From Pontibacterium sp049603715 (lineage in GTDB: Bacteria > Pseudomonadota > Gammaproteobacteria > Pseudomonadales > Balneatricaceae), in the NCBI GenBank assembly GCA_049603715.1, contig JBMYSW010000015.1, forward strand, positions 18,144 to 82,143: 64,000 nucleotides of DNA, in the 5' to 3' direction. Position 1 is the stretch's first letter, and each line of letters starts with the position of its first letter. Below, one piece after another: positions 51,802 to 61,198 of this stretch. The notes beneath the pieces were generated by a model, which was not told the DNA's origin, made no database searches, and saw only the letters and a list, made by a program, of their open reading frames with translations. The position numbers were made by a program, and so were the translations under genes.

Positions 51802-52752
51802 ATGAAAGCAGTGTTGTTAGATGCAAAATGGATGGATGACGTAGGTTTTGCGGCCATTGAGTCACAGGTGACCGAGTTTGATTACTACCTAGAAACCCAA
51901 ACGGATGAGCGATTACAGCGCTGCCAAGGCGCAGAGGTGGTTCTCGTTAATAAAGTGATAATCGACGATGCGCTTATGGCGCAGTTGCCAGAGCTAAAAC
52001 TAATTTGCGTGATTGCCACCGGCACCAACAACATAGATTTAGCAGCAGCTAAGGCACTAGGTATCGCGGTGACTAATTGCGCCGCCTACGGTGTGACCTC
52101 GGTTGCACAGCACACTTTGGCGTTAATGTTAGCGCTGATGACTCGCCTTGTTGATTACAACAACGCAGTAAAATCGGGTGAGTGGCAAAAAGCCTCGACC
52201 TTTTGCATGCTGAACTTTCCTATTATGGAGCTGGAGTCGAAAACCCTAGGTATTGTTGGTTATGGCGACTTAGGTCAGGCTGTGGCCAAGTTGGCCCGGG
52301 CGTTGGGTATGACGGTAAAAGTTGCGGCTCGCCCAAATAGCGAAGCGCTCCCTCAAGGTCGTATTGCTTTTGATGAGCTTATTAAAGAGGTGGATATTTT
52401 ATCGCTACACTGCCCGCTGACTGAGCAAACCAAGGACTTAGTGGATGACGCTGTGATTTCGCAAATGAAGCCAGGCAGCTATATCGTCAACTGTGCCCGT
52501 GGTGGTGTGGTGAATGAAGAGGCGCTGGCTCAGGCGTTAAGGTCTGGCCAGTTGGCGGGCGCGGCGACGGATGTGCTTAGCCAAGAGCCGCCAACGGGCG
52601 ATAACCCCTTGCTAGCGGCAGACCTACCTAACCTGATTATCACACCGCACTCTGCATGGGGTAGCCAAGCGGCCCGCACCACCATTGTGGCGCAAGCGGC
52701 AGAAAATATCGCAGCGTTTAAAAAGGGCGAGAAGTTACGATGCGTTGATTAA
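51802..52752 (+). CDS. D-2-hydroxyacid dehydrogenase (glycerate/hydroxypyruvate reductase type)
   Basis: A 316-residue enzyme of the D-isomer-specific 2-hydroxyacid dehydrogenase family. The Rossmann region GYGDLGQAVAKLARALGM is near residues 150-167, and the catalytic triad appears as R in NCARGGVVNE, E in SQEPPT and H in TPHSAWGS. It reduces a 2-oxo acid with NAD(P)H, hydroxypyruvate being the best guess. ATG 51802 follows TAGGAGT. Substrate remains uncertain. Confidence 0.9.
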   Translation: MKAVLLDAKWMDDVGFAAIESQVTEFDYYLETQTDERLQRCQGAEVVLVNKVIIDDALMAQLPELKLICVIATGTNNIDLAAAKALGIAVTNCAAYGVTSVAQHTLALMLALMTRLVDYNNAVKSGEWQKASTFCMLNFPIMELESKTLGIVGYGDLGQAVAKLARALGMTVKVAARPNSEALPQGRIAFDELIKEVDILSLHCPLTEQTKDLVDDAVISQMKPGSYIVNCARGGVVNEEALAQALRSGQLAGAATDVLSQEPPTGDNPLLAADLPNLIITPHSAWGSQAARTTIVAQAAENIAAFKKGEKLRCVD

Positions 52753-52814
52753 CGCGTCGAGTTGCTTTTTGCGGCGTTCTTTTTTGTGGCGTTTTTTGTG
52801 ACTTTTAGCGCGTT

Positions 52815-53441
52815 TTAGAACGGGCAAGGGTCTTCAAACTTAAGCGCTTCGCCCGTCATAGGGTGGGCGAGCTCTAATAAGCGGGCATGCAACAGCAAAC
52901 GCTCGCTCAGTGCTTGTTGTGGCTCGGTAGCATAAAAGCGATCACCAATAATAGGGCACCCCAAACTTTGCATATGAACCCTTAGTTGGTGGCTTCGACC
53001 CGTAATAGGCGTTAGCTCGACGCGGGTGCCTAGCTCTGTTTCTTCCATACGTCGCCAATGGGTTTGTGCTTGTTTGCCTTGTTCGTGGTCGACAATTTGC
53101 AATGGGCGATTTTCCCAGTCGCAGCGCAAAGGCAAATCTACGGTGCCCTCGTCGCCCGACAGGTCAGGGTGCACAATGGCTTGGTATACCTTGTGGGTTT
53201 TACGCTCTTGAAAGGCGCGGTTAAGGCGACGATGAGCCTCAGCGTCTAACGCTAAAATCATCACCCCAGACGTGGCGTAGTCGAGCCGGTGCACAATACG
53301 CGCGGTAGGAAACTCCACCTGTACGCGACGCCATAAGCAGTCTTGTTTGTGCTCGCCGCGACCGGGTACCGACAATACGTCCGGCCCTTTGCTGACCGCA
53401 ACCACATGCTCGTCTTGATATAGCAGTTTATAGCTGGGCAC
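52815..53441 (-). CDS. rluA: RluA-family pseudouridine synthase
   Basis: A 208-residue synthase. The catalytic aspartate is in the HRLDYATSG motif, which is closer to RluA than to RluC or RluD, and the C-terminal TPITGRSHQLRVHMQSLG is conserved. RluA modifies U746 of 23S rRNA and U32 of several tRNAs; assignment to RluA rather than a relative is by resemblance and short length. The 5' end overlaps the end of rlmD by 14 bases, so the two are probably co-transcribed. Confidence 0.87.
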   Translation of the reverse strand: MPSYKLLYQDEHVVAVSKGPDVLSVPGRGEHKQDCLWRRVQVEFPTARIVHRLDYATSGVMILALDAEAHRRLNRAFQERKTHKVYQAIVHPDLSGDEGTVDLPLRCDWENRPLQIVDHEQGKQAQTHWRRMEETELGTRVELTPITGRSHQLRVHMQSLGCPIIGDRFYATEPQQALSERLLLHARLLELAHPMTGEALKFEDPCPF

Positions 53442-54807
53442 TTTTCACCTTCTTTTTGTTTTTACTTTTTACAAACAAGGCCAACGACTCTATATGAGCG
53501 GTGTGCGGGAACATATTGGCAATACAAAACTTTTCTAACGAATAACCTTGAGCCTGTAGTGCCTCGGTGTCGCGTGCCAGCGCAGCAGGGTTACACGACA
53601 CATACAAAATGTGCGAAGCGCCATACTGGCCGATGTTTTCGACGACCTTTGCAGCCCCCGTACGAGGCGGGTCAAGAAGAATCTTTGAAAACGGCTGCTT
53701 GTACCAAGTTTGCTGGCGCAAGTCGTCTGTTAAGTCGGCATGAAAGAAGGCGCAGTTTTCGAGCTGGTTATGGGCTGCATTGGCTTTGGCTGCGTTAACC
53801 ATCGCGCTAACACCTTCAATGCCCGTCACTTGCGCCGCTTGTTGCGCGAGCGGTAAAGAAAAGTTGCCGGCTCCACAAAATAGGTCAAGTAGGTGGTCGT
53901 CTTTATCAATGGCAAGCCACTCAAGCGCGGTATCAATCATCGCTTGGTTAATATCAGCATTCACCTGAAAAAAGTCGCCGGGGCTAATCGCAATGTTAAT
54001 GCCTTGGCTGAGTGAGTAGCCCAAATCGCTCGCCGCCGCTTGATAAGGAACGGGCCCTTGGCCTTCGTCGAGGTACAAGGTGAGCTGATGTTGGGCGCAT
54101 AACTCATGACAGGCGTGTAGCCAATCGTCAGACACAGCTTTAACCACGCGCAAAATCGCAATGCCTTGCTCACCCAACCACGACAGCTGAATGTGGGTGA
54201 GGTTACGTGCTTTTTCGTTTTGCTCAAGTAGCGGGCGAAAGGCCTCTAAAAAGTCGTTGAGTGCTTCATCTAATACATAACAGCGGTCGATGTTGGTGAG
54301 CTTATTACTTTGGGGGCGACGAAATCCTAATACAACGTCGCCATCGCTGCGTTGGTTAATGCCAATGCGGGCGCTGCGGCGGTAGTGGCTTGTACTGGCG
54401 TGCAACGGCGCTTCTACTTGCTCGGGCACACAACGTCCAATACGGCGCAGTTGCGACAGAACTTGCTCTTCTTTAAAGCGCAGTTGCGACTCGGGGCTTA
54501 GGTGTTGCAGCTCACAGCCACCACATTGCTGATAATGAGGGCAGGGCGCATCCACACGTTCGCTGCTTTCTTGTTGCCACTCGCGCACTTTGGCTTCATC
54601 AAACTTGGCATGTTGCTGCGTGCGTTCGACTTCGACGATTTCGCCGGGTAATGCGCCGGTCACAAAAATGGCCTTGCCGTCCTGTCGGCCTACACCTCGG
54701 CCATCATGGCTAAGGTTATCGATGGTCAGCATAAAAGGCGTGGTGTCTAATGGTCGTGGTGCGTTATTAGACCGACGCCCTTTATTGTGGCGGTGGCGTT
54801 TGTTCAT
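53428..54807 (-). CDS. rlmD: 23S rRNA m5U1939 methyltransferase RlmD
   Basis: A 459-residue methyltransferase with an N-terminal TRAM domain (LDTTPFMLTIDNLSHDGRGVGR), an iron-sulfur site CPHYQQCGGC, the SAM motif DLFCGAGNFSLPLA and the catalytic cysteine in YVSCNPAAL. It methylates U1939 of 23S rRNA. The N-terminal 15 residues are very basic. The downstream rluA overlaps its end by 14 bases. Confidence 0.94.
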   Translation of the reverse strand: MNKRHRHNKGRRSNNAPRPLDTTPFMLTIDNLSHDGRGVGRQDGKAIFVTGALPGEIVEVERTQQHAKFDEAKVREWQQESSERVDAPCPHYQQCGGCELQHLSPESQLRFKEEQVLSQLRRIGRCVPEQVEAPLHASTSHYRRSARIGINQRSDGDVVLGFRRPQSNKLTNIDRCYVLDEALNDFLEAFRPLLEQNEKARNLTHIQLSWLGEQGIAILRVVKAVSDDWLHACHELCAQHQLTLYLDEGQGPVPYQAAASDLGYSLSQGINIAISPGDFFQVNADINQAMIDTALEWLAIDKDDHLLDLFCGAGNFSLPLAQQAAQVTGIEGVSAMVNAAKANAAHNQLENCAFFHADLTDDLRQQTWYKQPFSKILLDPPRTGAAKVVENIGQYGASHILYVSCNPAALARDTEALQAQGYSLEKFCIANMFPHTAHIESLALFVKSKNKKKVKSAQL

Positions 54808-55156
54808 GTTTTACTCGTGCACTGTCGTCAAAGTGGTGTTGTTGCTTGCTGCGTATAAACGCTGAGGAATACAAAAGAGTTACTCAACCTAAGTATCAAC
54901 AGTACCAACAAAACCCGTAAAGAGAGGGGCGCTATTCTATCAGTTAATCCCCATTAAAGTAGGGGGCTATTGGAATAGTTCGTGCCCTATTTAACCCAAG
55001 GCTTGTGGCTAGGCTTTATGTTAACAGCCGTAAACATCTGTGATGTGCTTGGCGTTCGCTTCTGGTAGAGTTTAGGGTATCTATGGCTTAACGGTGTGAG
55101 TGCGCAATGCCTTTGCGTTACTTGCACCCAAAACCCTTTTTGAAGGAAGAAAACGA
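54808..55156. other. Divergent intergenic region between rlmD and the TrpD2 gene
   Basis: 349 bases with no gene support. An interrupted inverted repeat CTATTC ... GAATAG (54932-54978), with CCCC/GGGG inside, may form a cruciform or hairpin. Promoters for both divergent genes must lie here, but no clear hexamer pair was found. Confidence 0.4.
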
Positions 55157-56137
55157 ATGACAGCAGAGCACCCATTTGCTCAATACGTACGCATTTTAGG
55201 TAAGGGTAAAAAAGGCACGCGTTCGTTAACACGAGACGAAGCCGCCCGTGCAATGGCCATGATTCTTGACGATGAAGTGATGTCCGAGCAACTTGGCGCT
55301 TTTTTAATGCTTTTACGAGTAAAAGAAGAAAGCCCCGAGGAGTTGGCGGGTTTTGCTGATGCGGTAAAAGCTGGTATTCAAGCGCCTAAATCGCTGCAAG
55401 TCGACCTCGACTGGTCGAGCTATGCCGGTAAAAAACGTCGCCATCCATGGTACCTATTAGCCGCACTGACGTTGGCAACTCACGGTTACCGTATTTTTAT
55501 GCATGGTGCCAAAGGCCACACCCCAGAGCGTATGTACATTGAAGACATTCTGCACCTGTTTAATCTAAGCCCAGCGCGCAGTTGGGGGCAAGTCGAGGCC
55601 GAGCTGGATCGCGTTAACTTTGCTTACATGTCGATCGACGACTTGTGCCCTAAACTGGGTGATATTATTCAGCTACGAAAATCTTTGGGTTTGCGCTCAC
55701 CGGTTCATACGTTTTGTCGCATGCTTAACCCACTGGGTGCGCGTTCTAGTGTTGATGGTGTGTTCCACCCACCTTATGGCCCCATGCATCAAAAAACCGC
55801 AGAGCTTTTAGGCTTTGAACGTAACCTGACGATTAAGGGCGACGGCGGTGAAGCAGAAGCTAAGCCAGATGGCGAATCTACCTTACAGTGGATGATCGAA
55901 GGTACGCTGACCGAAGCCGAATGGCCTCGTTTGGTACCTAATCGCTTTATTAAAGAAGATTACCTGGACCCTAAAACCCTATTGGCTGTTTGGCGTGGTG
56001 ACGCAAACCACGAATACGGCGAGTTGGCGATTAAGTCCACCATTGCCTTGTTGCTAACCCTTCTAGGTCATCAAGAAAGCCGTGAAGAGCTGTTAGAAAA
56101 AGCCGAGATGATGTGGCGCACCCGCTTTTCGGGTTAA
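55157..56137 (+). CDS. TrpD2/YbiB-like glycosyl transferase-family protein
   Basis: A 326-residue protein of the anthranilate phosphoribosyltransferase-like family, the YbiB/TrpD2 branch. The N-terminal helical domain (ARAMAMILDDEVMSEQLGAFL) and the family motif MHGAKGHTPERMYIED are clear, while the TrpD active-site GGTGGD pattern is not, so it is not expected to make phosphoribosyl anthranilate. YbiB binds DNA and is SOS-induced in E. coli. The ATG at 55157 follows AAGGAAG; a longer start at 55100 is rejected. Confidence 0.88.
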   Translation: MTAEHPFAQYVRILGKGKKGTRSLTRDEAARAMAMILDDEVMSEQLGAFLMLLRVKEESPEELAGFADAVKAGIQAPKSLQVDLDWSSYAGKKRRHPWYLLAALTLATHGYRIFMHGAKGHTPERMYIEDILHLFNLSPARSWGQVEAELDRVNFAYMSIDDLCPKLGDIIQLRKSLGLRSPVHTFCRMLNPLGARSSVDGVFHPPYGPMHQKTAELLGFERNLTIKGDGGEAEAKPDGESTLQWMIEGTLTEAEWPRLVPNRFIKEDYLDPKTLLAVWRGDANHEYGELAIKSTIALLLTLLGHQESREELLEKAEMMWRTRFSG

Positions 56138-56184
56138 GCAAGCCATTGCGAGCGCTGTAATCTTTTAGGGCGCTGCAATAAAAA

Positions 56185-56211
56185 CAAAGCCTCCAATTGG
56201 AGGCTTTTTTG
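56185..56211 (+). terminator. Rho-independent terminator
   Basis: AAAGCCTCCAATTGGAGGCTTT, a near-palindromic stem with a T run, between the TrpD2-like gene and the convergent antiporter gene. Confidence 0.9.
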
Positions 56212-56256
56212 TGGCTAGTCGCCAGCGTTGGTTGGGCCTACTGGCTGAATCGTCGA

Positions 56257-57432
56257 TCAGTCGCGGCGAAGCTTGTCGCTAATGGCGATAGGCGATGAGT
56301 AGTTCAAAATCACCACGTAAGTCGATAGCAAGAAAGTTAGAATCGCTGTGGCCTGAATAACGTGAGAGGCCACGGTGCCGATCATGGATGCGCCGGCGGC
56401 AATGTAGGCAATCAAAATCGAAAACTCACTGATTTGCCCAAGGCGAAAGCCCACTTCCCATGATGTTTTTTTGTCTTCTTTAATAAGCATAAGCAAACCG
56501 CGAAAGACCGTAGGCTTAACCAATAGCACAATGGCAGTGAGCGCAAGCGACGGCCAAATAATCTCGGGAATCAGCCCTAGGTTAAAGCTAGCGCCAACCG
56601 AGAAGAAAAACATAATCAAAAAGAAGTCGCGTAATGGCTTTAAGCTAATGGCGATGTATTGCGCGATAGGGCTGGTAGCGAGAGAGACGCCGCCCACAAA
56701 GGCGCCGATTTCGGCAGATAATCCAGCCAATGCTGCGGCTTCTGCCAAACCAAGACACCAGCCAATAGCGAGCAAAAAAATGTATTCGTGGTAGCGGTCA
56801 AATTTGGCAATGAGTTTGATAATGACCCATTTAACGCCAAAAAACGCCACAGCCAACAACACTGGAAAGGCGATCAGCGGCTTGAGGTATTGCATGATGT
56901 CGGTTTCTTGGCCGCTGCCCGATACGTTGTACAGCACCAAAAGCACAATAATAGCGACCACGTCTTGAAGGAGAAGCAAACCCACCACCAACTCACCGGT
57001 ATGGCGATGGTGCAAAACCGTGGTAGGTAACAGCTTAATGCCGATAATCGTACTAGAAAACATTAACGCCGCGCCAATAACCCAAGCTTCGGTGAGGGTG
57101 AAGCCCGCGAGGTAAGCGACATAAAAGCCCAAGCCTAAAAAGATGGCTGAGCTGGCCACGGCAACAATCGTCGCCTTTTTGATCATATGAATAAGGTGGC
57201 TAGGCTGCATATCAAGGCCGAGCAAAAACAGCAAAAAGATAATGCCGATATGCGAAACTTCAGACACGGTTTCGGTATCTGTGATTAAACCAAAGCCATA
57301 AGGTCCCACCAATGCGCCCAAGATAACGTAGGCTACAAGCAAGGGTTGGCGAGTGAATAACGCAGCCGAGGCAAGCACCGCTGCGCCGGTAAAGATAATA
57401 AAGAACGAAAAAGTAATGCTGGTACCGTCCAT
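56257..57432 (-). CDS. Monovalent cation:proton antiporter (CPA2/KefB type)
   Basis: A 391-residue integral membrane protein with about 12 hydrophobic segments, starting with TSITFSFFIIFTGAAVLASA. LLFLLGLDMQPSHLIHMIKKA and SIFLLFFLLG-type segments, ALMFSSTIIGIKLL and GLSAEIGAFVGGVSLA correspond to the Kef/CPA2 family. There is no C-terminal RCK/TrkA domain, so regulation by glutathione adducts or NAD is not expected within this chain. It exchanges K+ or Na+ for H+. Confidence 0.9.
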   Translation of the reverse strand: MDGTSITFSFFIIFTGAAVLASAALFTRQPLLVAYVILGALVGPYGFGLITDTETVSEVSHIGIIFLLFLLGLDMQPSHLIHMIKKATIVAVASSAIFLGLGFYVAYLAGFTLTEAWVIGAALMFSSTIIGIKLLPTTVLHHRHTGELVVGLLLLQDVVAIIVLLVLYNVSGSGQETDIMQYLKPLIAFPVLLAVAFFGVKWVIIKLIAKFDRYHEYIFLLAIGWCLGLAEAAALAGLSAEIGAFVGGVSLATSPIAQYIAISLKPLRDFFLIMFFFSVGASFNLGLIPEIIWPSLALTAIVLLVKPTVFRGLLMLIKEDKKTSWEVGFRLGQISEFSILIAYIAAGASMIGTVASHVIQATAILTFLLSTYVVILNYSSPIAISDKLRRD

Positions 57433-57818
57433 AGAGACCTCACAAAAACGGTGGTTGAGCCAAGTCGCGTGTTTTTAATTTCGCTTAGGTGTGAGTTTGT
57501 TATCTCGGTGTCGCCAAAAAGCCGTTTATACCAATAAAAACAAACAGTAATGTCAGCTTATCAGAGTTTATCGGCCGCTTCGACTCAAGGCCTTGAGGTA
57601 ATATGATGAAATTTAGTCACTTTAGGGTCGAAAAACCTCAAGAGTTTGTTGGCGATTGACAGTGTTGATCGCTGGTGGCGGGGAATAGGCAGAAAATAGT
57701 CTGTTGCGCTTACGTTCGTTTAGATTGGATAATAATTGACCAATTTACTCGGGTTTAGAAAGGGAGTATCATTGCAATTAATTACAGTTGCCTCATTGGT
57801 TGAAACACAAGGTTATCT
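57433..57818. other. Divergent region between antiporter and nfuA genes
   Basis: 386 bases without a gene. The nfuA side carries a promoter (TTGCGC at 57704-57709, GATAAT at 57728-57733, spacing 18) and an IscR-like box described separately. An imperfect GGCC/GGCC-rich region (57590-57610) is unexplained. Confidence 0.5.
57704..57756 (+). promoter_or_regulatory. nfuA promoter with IscR type-1 box
   Basis: TTGCGC-18 bases-GATAAT is followed and overlapped by the 25-base element 57732-57756 (starts ATAATTGACCAATTTACTC). It matches 21 of 25 positions of the IscR type-1 consensus known from E. coli. Its position over the start site suits repression by [2Fe-2S]-IscR. Binding is inferred. Confidence 0.6.
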
Positions 57819-58412
57819 ATGAACATTACCGTTACCGAAAGCGCAGAAGTTTACCTCGCCGATCTTTTATCTAAGCAAGATACCGAAGGCATGGCGGTGC
57901 GCATGTTTGTTACGCAGCCGGGCACGCCTTATGCTGAGTCTTGCTTGGCTTACTGCCGCCCAGATGAAGTTAACGAAGAAGACGAGATTTTAGCTCTTAC
58001 GCACTTAACGTTTTACATTGAGCGCGTGAGCATCCCATACCTAGACGAAGCCCTAATCGACTTTGCCGAAGACCGTATGGGTGGCCAGCTAACTATTAAA
58101 GCGCCTAACTCTAAGGTGCCAAAAGTCTCTGAAGACAGCCCAATTGAAGAGCAAGTAAACTATATTCTTTACTCAGACGTAAACCCAGGACTGGCATCGC
58201 ACGGCGGTGAGGTGAAACTGGTTGAGCTGGTTGAAGAAGAAGAGGGTATGGTTGCTGTCCTCAAGTTTGGTGGTGGTTGCCAAGGTTGTAGCTCTGTAGA
58301 CCTAACGCTAAAAGAAGGCGTCGAAAAAACCTTGATTGAGCGCATTCCCGGCCTAGTGGGTGTTCGTGACGAAACGGACCACACAGTAACCGATAACGCT
58401 TACTTCAAATAA
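57819..58412 (+). CDS. nfuA: Fe-S biogenesis protein NfuA
   Basis: A 197-residue carrier protein. The N-terminal degenerate A-type domain (ITVTESAEVYLADLL, FVTQPGTPYAESCLAY) and the C-terminal NifU-like domain with C154 and C157 (GGGCQGCSS) identify NfuA. It holds and donates a 4Fe-4S cluster to target apo-proteins such as aconitase under stress. Its promoter has an IscR-like box. The next gene, lon, is 221 bases downstream. Confidence 0.95.
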   Translation: MNITVTESAEVYLADLLSKQDTEGMAVRMFVTQPGTPYAESCLAYCRPDEVNEEDEILALTHLTFYIERVSIPYLDEALIDFAEDRMGGQLTIKAPNSKVPKVSEDSPIEEQVNYILYSDVNPGLASHGGEVKLVELVEEEEGMVAVLKFGGGCQGCSSVDLTLKEGVEKTLIERIPGLVGVRDETDHTVTDNAYFK

Positions 58413-58523
58413 TTTCTTTCGCAACTGCGATATTCTCTCCATCTGTGTTATACCTAGTAATGTAGATGTTATTAAGCAAGAACCTTTTGCGCTGTTTAGA
58501 CTAAGGTTCTTACTTACCTATCA

Positions 58524-58551
58524 CTTGTTTTTCTGTTTTTCACCCCAACAT
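58524..58551 (+). promoter_or_regulatory. Sigma-32-like promoter for lon
   Basis: CTTGTTT (58524-58530), 12 bases, then CCCCAACAT (58543-58551), close to the heat-shock consensus CTTGAAA-N(12-15)-CCCCATNT. The start codon of lon is 83 bases on. Heat-shock control of lon is known in E. coli; here it rests on sequence match. Confidence 0.5.
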
Positions 58552-58633
58552 CCTATGTAATGCTGCAATATTTTTAGTCACGAGTGCCTCAGTTTCATCA
58601 GAGCGTACTCACTAGCAAGAGGCTGCTTCAGTT

Positions 58634-61063
58634 ATGGCTGATACAAACACATTAGAGACAGGTACCTCACTGGAGATGCCCGTGCTTCCGCTGCGCGATG
58701 TCGTAGTGTACCCCTACATGGTGATTCCTTTGTTCGTAGGTCGCCAAATGTCTATTCAAGCCCTAGATGCTGCCATGAACTCGGGTAAGAACATTTTGCT
58801 GGTGGCGCAAAAGGACTCTTCGGTTGAAGACCCAATGCCCGAAGGCCTGTACGAAGTAGGTACGGTTGCCACCATTATGCAAATGCTGACACTGCCAGAC
58901 GGCACCGTAAAAGTGTTGGTAGAAGGCACTCAGCGTGCACAAGTGGCCGACGTAAAAGTCGAAGACGACTACTTGAGCGCCACCGTAACGCCGTTAGCCA
59001 TTGACGAGATGGAAGGCGCTCGTGGCGAGCTGTTTTGCCACACCTTGCTAACCCAGTTTGAAAAGTACACCAAGGTTAACAAAAAGATTCCAAATGATGC
59101 GGTCGTATCGGTTAAAAAGCTCGATGAGCCAGACCGTTTAGCCGACACCATTGCAGCACACTTGTCGCTTAAGCTTGAAGAGAAGCAACGCATTTTGGCG
59201 GTAGCAAACCTCGAAGAGCGTTTTGAGCACTTGCTTGCGCTAATGGAAGAAGAGCTAGAACTTGCTGAAGTCGAGAGCCGTTTGCGTGGTCGTGTTAAAA
59301 AGCAAATGGAAAAAAGCCAGCGCGAGTACTACCTCAACGAACAAATGAAGGCCATCCAAAAAGAGCTGGGTGACCTAGACGATGCCGGTGCAAACGAGCT
59401 AGAGCAACTTGGTGAAAAAATCGCACAAGCGGGTATGCCGCAAGAAGCGAAAGAAAAAGCTGAAGCCGAGCTTAACAAGCTAAAAATGATGTCGCCGATG
59501 TCGGCCGAAGCAACAGTGGTGCGTAGCTACATCGATTGGATGCTACAAGTGCCGTGGAAAAAGCGCTCTAAAGTGCGCAACGACGTTGCCCGTGCCGAAA
59601 AAGTCCTCAACGACGACCACTACGGTCTCGACGACGTGAAAGAACGCATTCTTGAGTACCTTGCGGTGCAAAAGCGCGTTAAAAAACTTAAAGGTCCAAT
59701 CCTTTGCCTTGTTGGCCCTCCAGGTGTAGGTAAGACCAGCTTGGGTCGCTCTATCGCCAAAGCCACAAACCGCGAATACGTGCGTATGGCCTTGGGTGGT
59801 GTGCGTGATGAGTCAGAAATTCGTGGTCACCGTCGTACTTACGTAGGTTCTATGCCGGGTAAGCTGATTCAAAAGCTGTCTAAAATTGGCGTGAAAAACC
59901 CACTGTTCTTGCTCGACGAAATCGACAAGATGGGCATGGATCACCGTGGTGACCCAGCATCTGCATTGCTTGAGGTGCTTGACCCTGAGCAAAACAGTGC
60001 CTTTAGCGACCACTACCTAGAGGTCGACTACGATCTTTCGGATGTGATGTTTGTATGTACGTCTAACTCCATGAACATTCCTGGGCCTTTGTTAGACCGT
60101 ATGGAAGTGATTCGTATTCCGGGCTACACCGAAGACGAAAAACTTAACATCGCCAAAAAATACCTGCTGCCTAAGCAGCTTAAGACCAATGGATTGAAAG
60201 AAAATGAGGTTGATGTCGAAGACTCAGCTATTATTTCTTTGATCCGTTACTACACTCGCGAAGCGGGTGTGCGTTCGCTAGAGCGTGAAATCGCTAAAAT
60301 CTGCCGTAAGGTGGTGCGTAAGTTAGCTATGAGCCCGTCTGAAAAGTCGGCGGTTGTGGTGAACGAAGCAACCCTTGAAGAGTTTAGTGGTGTAAAAAAA
60401 TTCAGCTTTGGCTTGGCCGAAGAAGACGATCAAGTGGGCATGGTTACAGGCCTTGCGTGGACCCAAGTGGGTGGCGATATTCTTAGTATCGAAACCGCAG
60501 TGGTGCCGGGCAAAGGTCGTACCGAGACCACAGGTAGCCTTGGCGACGTGATGAAAGAGTCGATTCGTGCGGCTCTCACCGTGGTGAGAAATCGCGCAGT
60601 AAGTTTGGGAATTAACCCTAACTTCCACGAAAAGACTGATATTCACATCCATGTGCCCGAAGGTGCGACACCTAAAGATGGCCCAAGTGCGGGTATTGGT
60701 ATGTGTACAGCGCTTGTATCAGCGTTGACCAACGTACCGGTAAAAGCCGACGTGGCGATGACGGGTGAGATTACACTTCGTGGCCAAGTGCTGCCGATCG
60801 GTGGTTTGAAGGAGAAGCTTTTAGCCGCGCACCGTGGGGGAATCAAAACCGTGATTATTCCTCATGAAAACGAGCGCGATTTAAAAGAGATTCCAGATAA
60901 CATCAAAGAAGATCTTTCAATTCATGCAGTTAAGTGGATTGATGAAGTACTGGAAATTGCATTACAGTATATGCCCGAGCCGTTAGACGAGAGCCAAGAA
61001 GAAGTGGTCGCTCAGAAGGAAACGCCGGTCACAGGTGATACAGATCGCTTTAAACCGCATTAA
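58634..61063 (+). CDS. lon: ATP-dependent protease Lon
   Basis: An 809-residue protease. The N-terminal LON domain (LPVLPLRDVVVYPYMVIPL, in parts), the AAA+ module with Walker A GPPGVGKTS (361-369) and the Ser/Lys protease domain with S685 (KDGPSAGIG) and K in IGGLKEKLL are all in order. It degrades misfolded and regulatory proteins. The C-terminal 30 residues after the protease domain are acidic and variable. clpX, the usual upstream neighbour, is not present; hupB and ppiD follow as expected. Confidence 0.98.
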   Translation: MADTNTLETGTSLEMPVLPLRDVVVYPYMVIPLFVGRQMSIQALDAAMNSGKNILLVAQKDSSVEDPMPEGLYEVGTVATIMQMLTLPDGTVKVLVEGTQRAQVADVKVEDDYLSATVTPLAIDEMEGARGELFCHTLLTQFEKYTKVNKKIPNDAVVSVKKLDEPDRLADTIAAHLSLKLEEKQRILAVANLEERFEHLLALMEEELELAEVESRLRGRVKKQMEKSQREYYLNEQMKAIQKELGDLDDAGANELEQLGEKIAQAGMPQEAKEKAEAELNKLKMMSPMSAEATVVRSYIDWMLQVPWKKRSKVRNDVARAEKVLNDDHYGLDDVKERILEYLAVQKRVKKLKGPILCLVGPPGVGKTSLGRSIAKATNREYVRMALGGVRDESEIRGHRRTYVGSMPGKLIQKLSKIGVKNPLFLLDEIDKMGMDHRGDPASALLEVLDPEQNSAFSDHYLEVDYDLSDVMFVCTSNSMNIPGPLLDRMEVIRIPGYTEDEKLNIAKKYLLPKQLKTNGLKENEVDVEDSAIISLIRYYTREAGVRSLEREIAKICRKVVRKLAMSPSEKSAVVVNEATLEEFSGVKKFSFGLAEEDDQVGMVTGLAWTQVGGDILSIETAVVPGKGRTETTGSLGDVMKESIRAALTVVRNRAVSLGINPNFHEKTDIHIHVPEGATPKDGPSAGIGMCTALVSALTNVPVKADVAMTGEITLRGQVLPIGGLKEKLLAAHRGGIKTVIIPHENERDLKEIPDNIKEDLSIHAVKWIDEVLEIALQYMPEPLDESQEEVVAQKETPVTGDTDRFKPH

Positions 61064-61098
61064 TCGCCTTAATCTTCTTAGCGCGGAGTGCTTTGCGG

Positions 61099-61128
61099 TT
61101 GACACGCATTTCGCGCAGTTGGTATAAA
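61099..61128 (+). promoter_or_regulatory. hupB promoter
   Basis: TTGACA (61099-61104) and TATAAA (61123-61128), spacing 18, close to the sigma-70 consensus. It lies about 70 bases before the hupB start. Confidence 0.75.
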
Positions 61129-61198
61129 GTGCGTTAATGTTTACACGGTAAATGTATCTTAAAATTATAAGTCTTCTATTTTCTTGAAGGGGAAAAAT

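Noticed and set aside
51590..51802. ORF between bamC and the hydroxyacid dehydrogenase
   Set aside because: It begins inside the terminator and ends at the next gene start; unsupported by composition.
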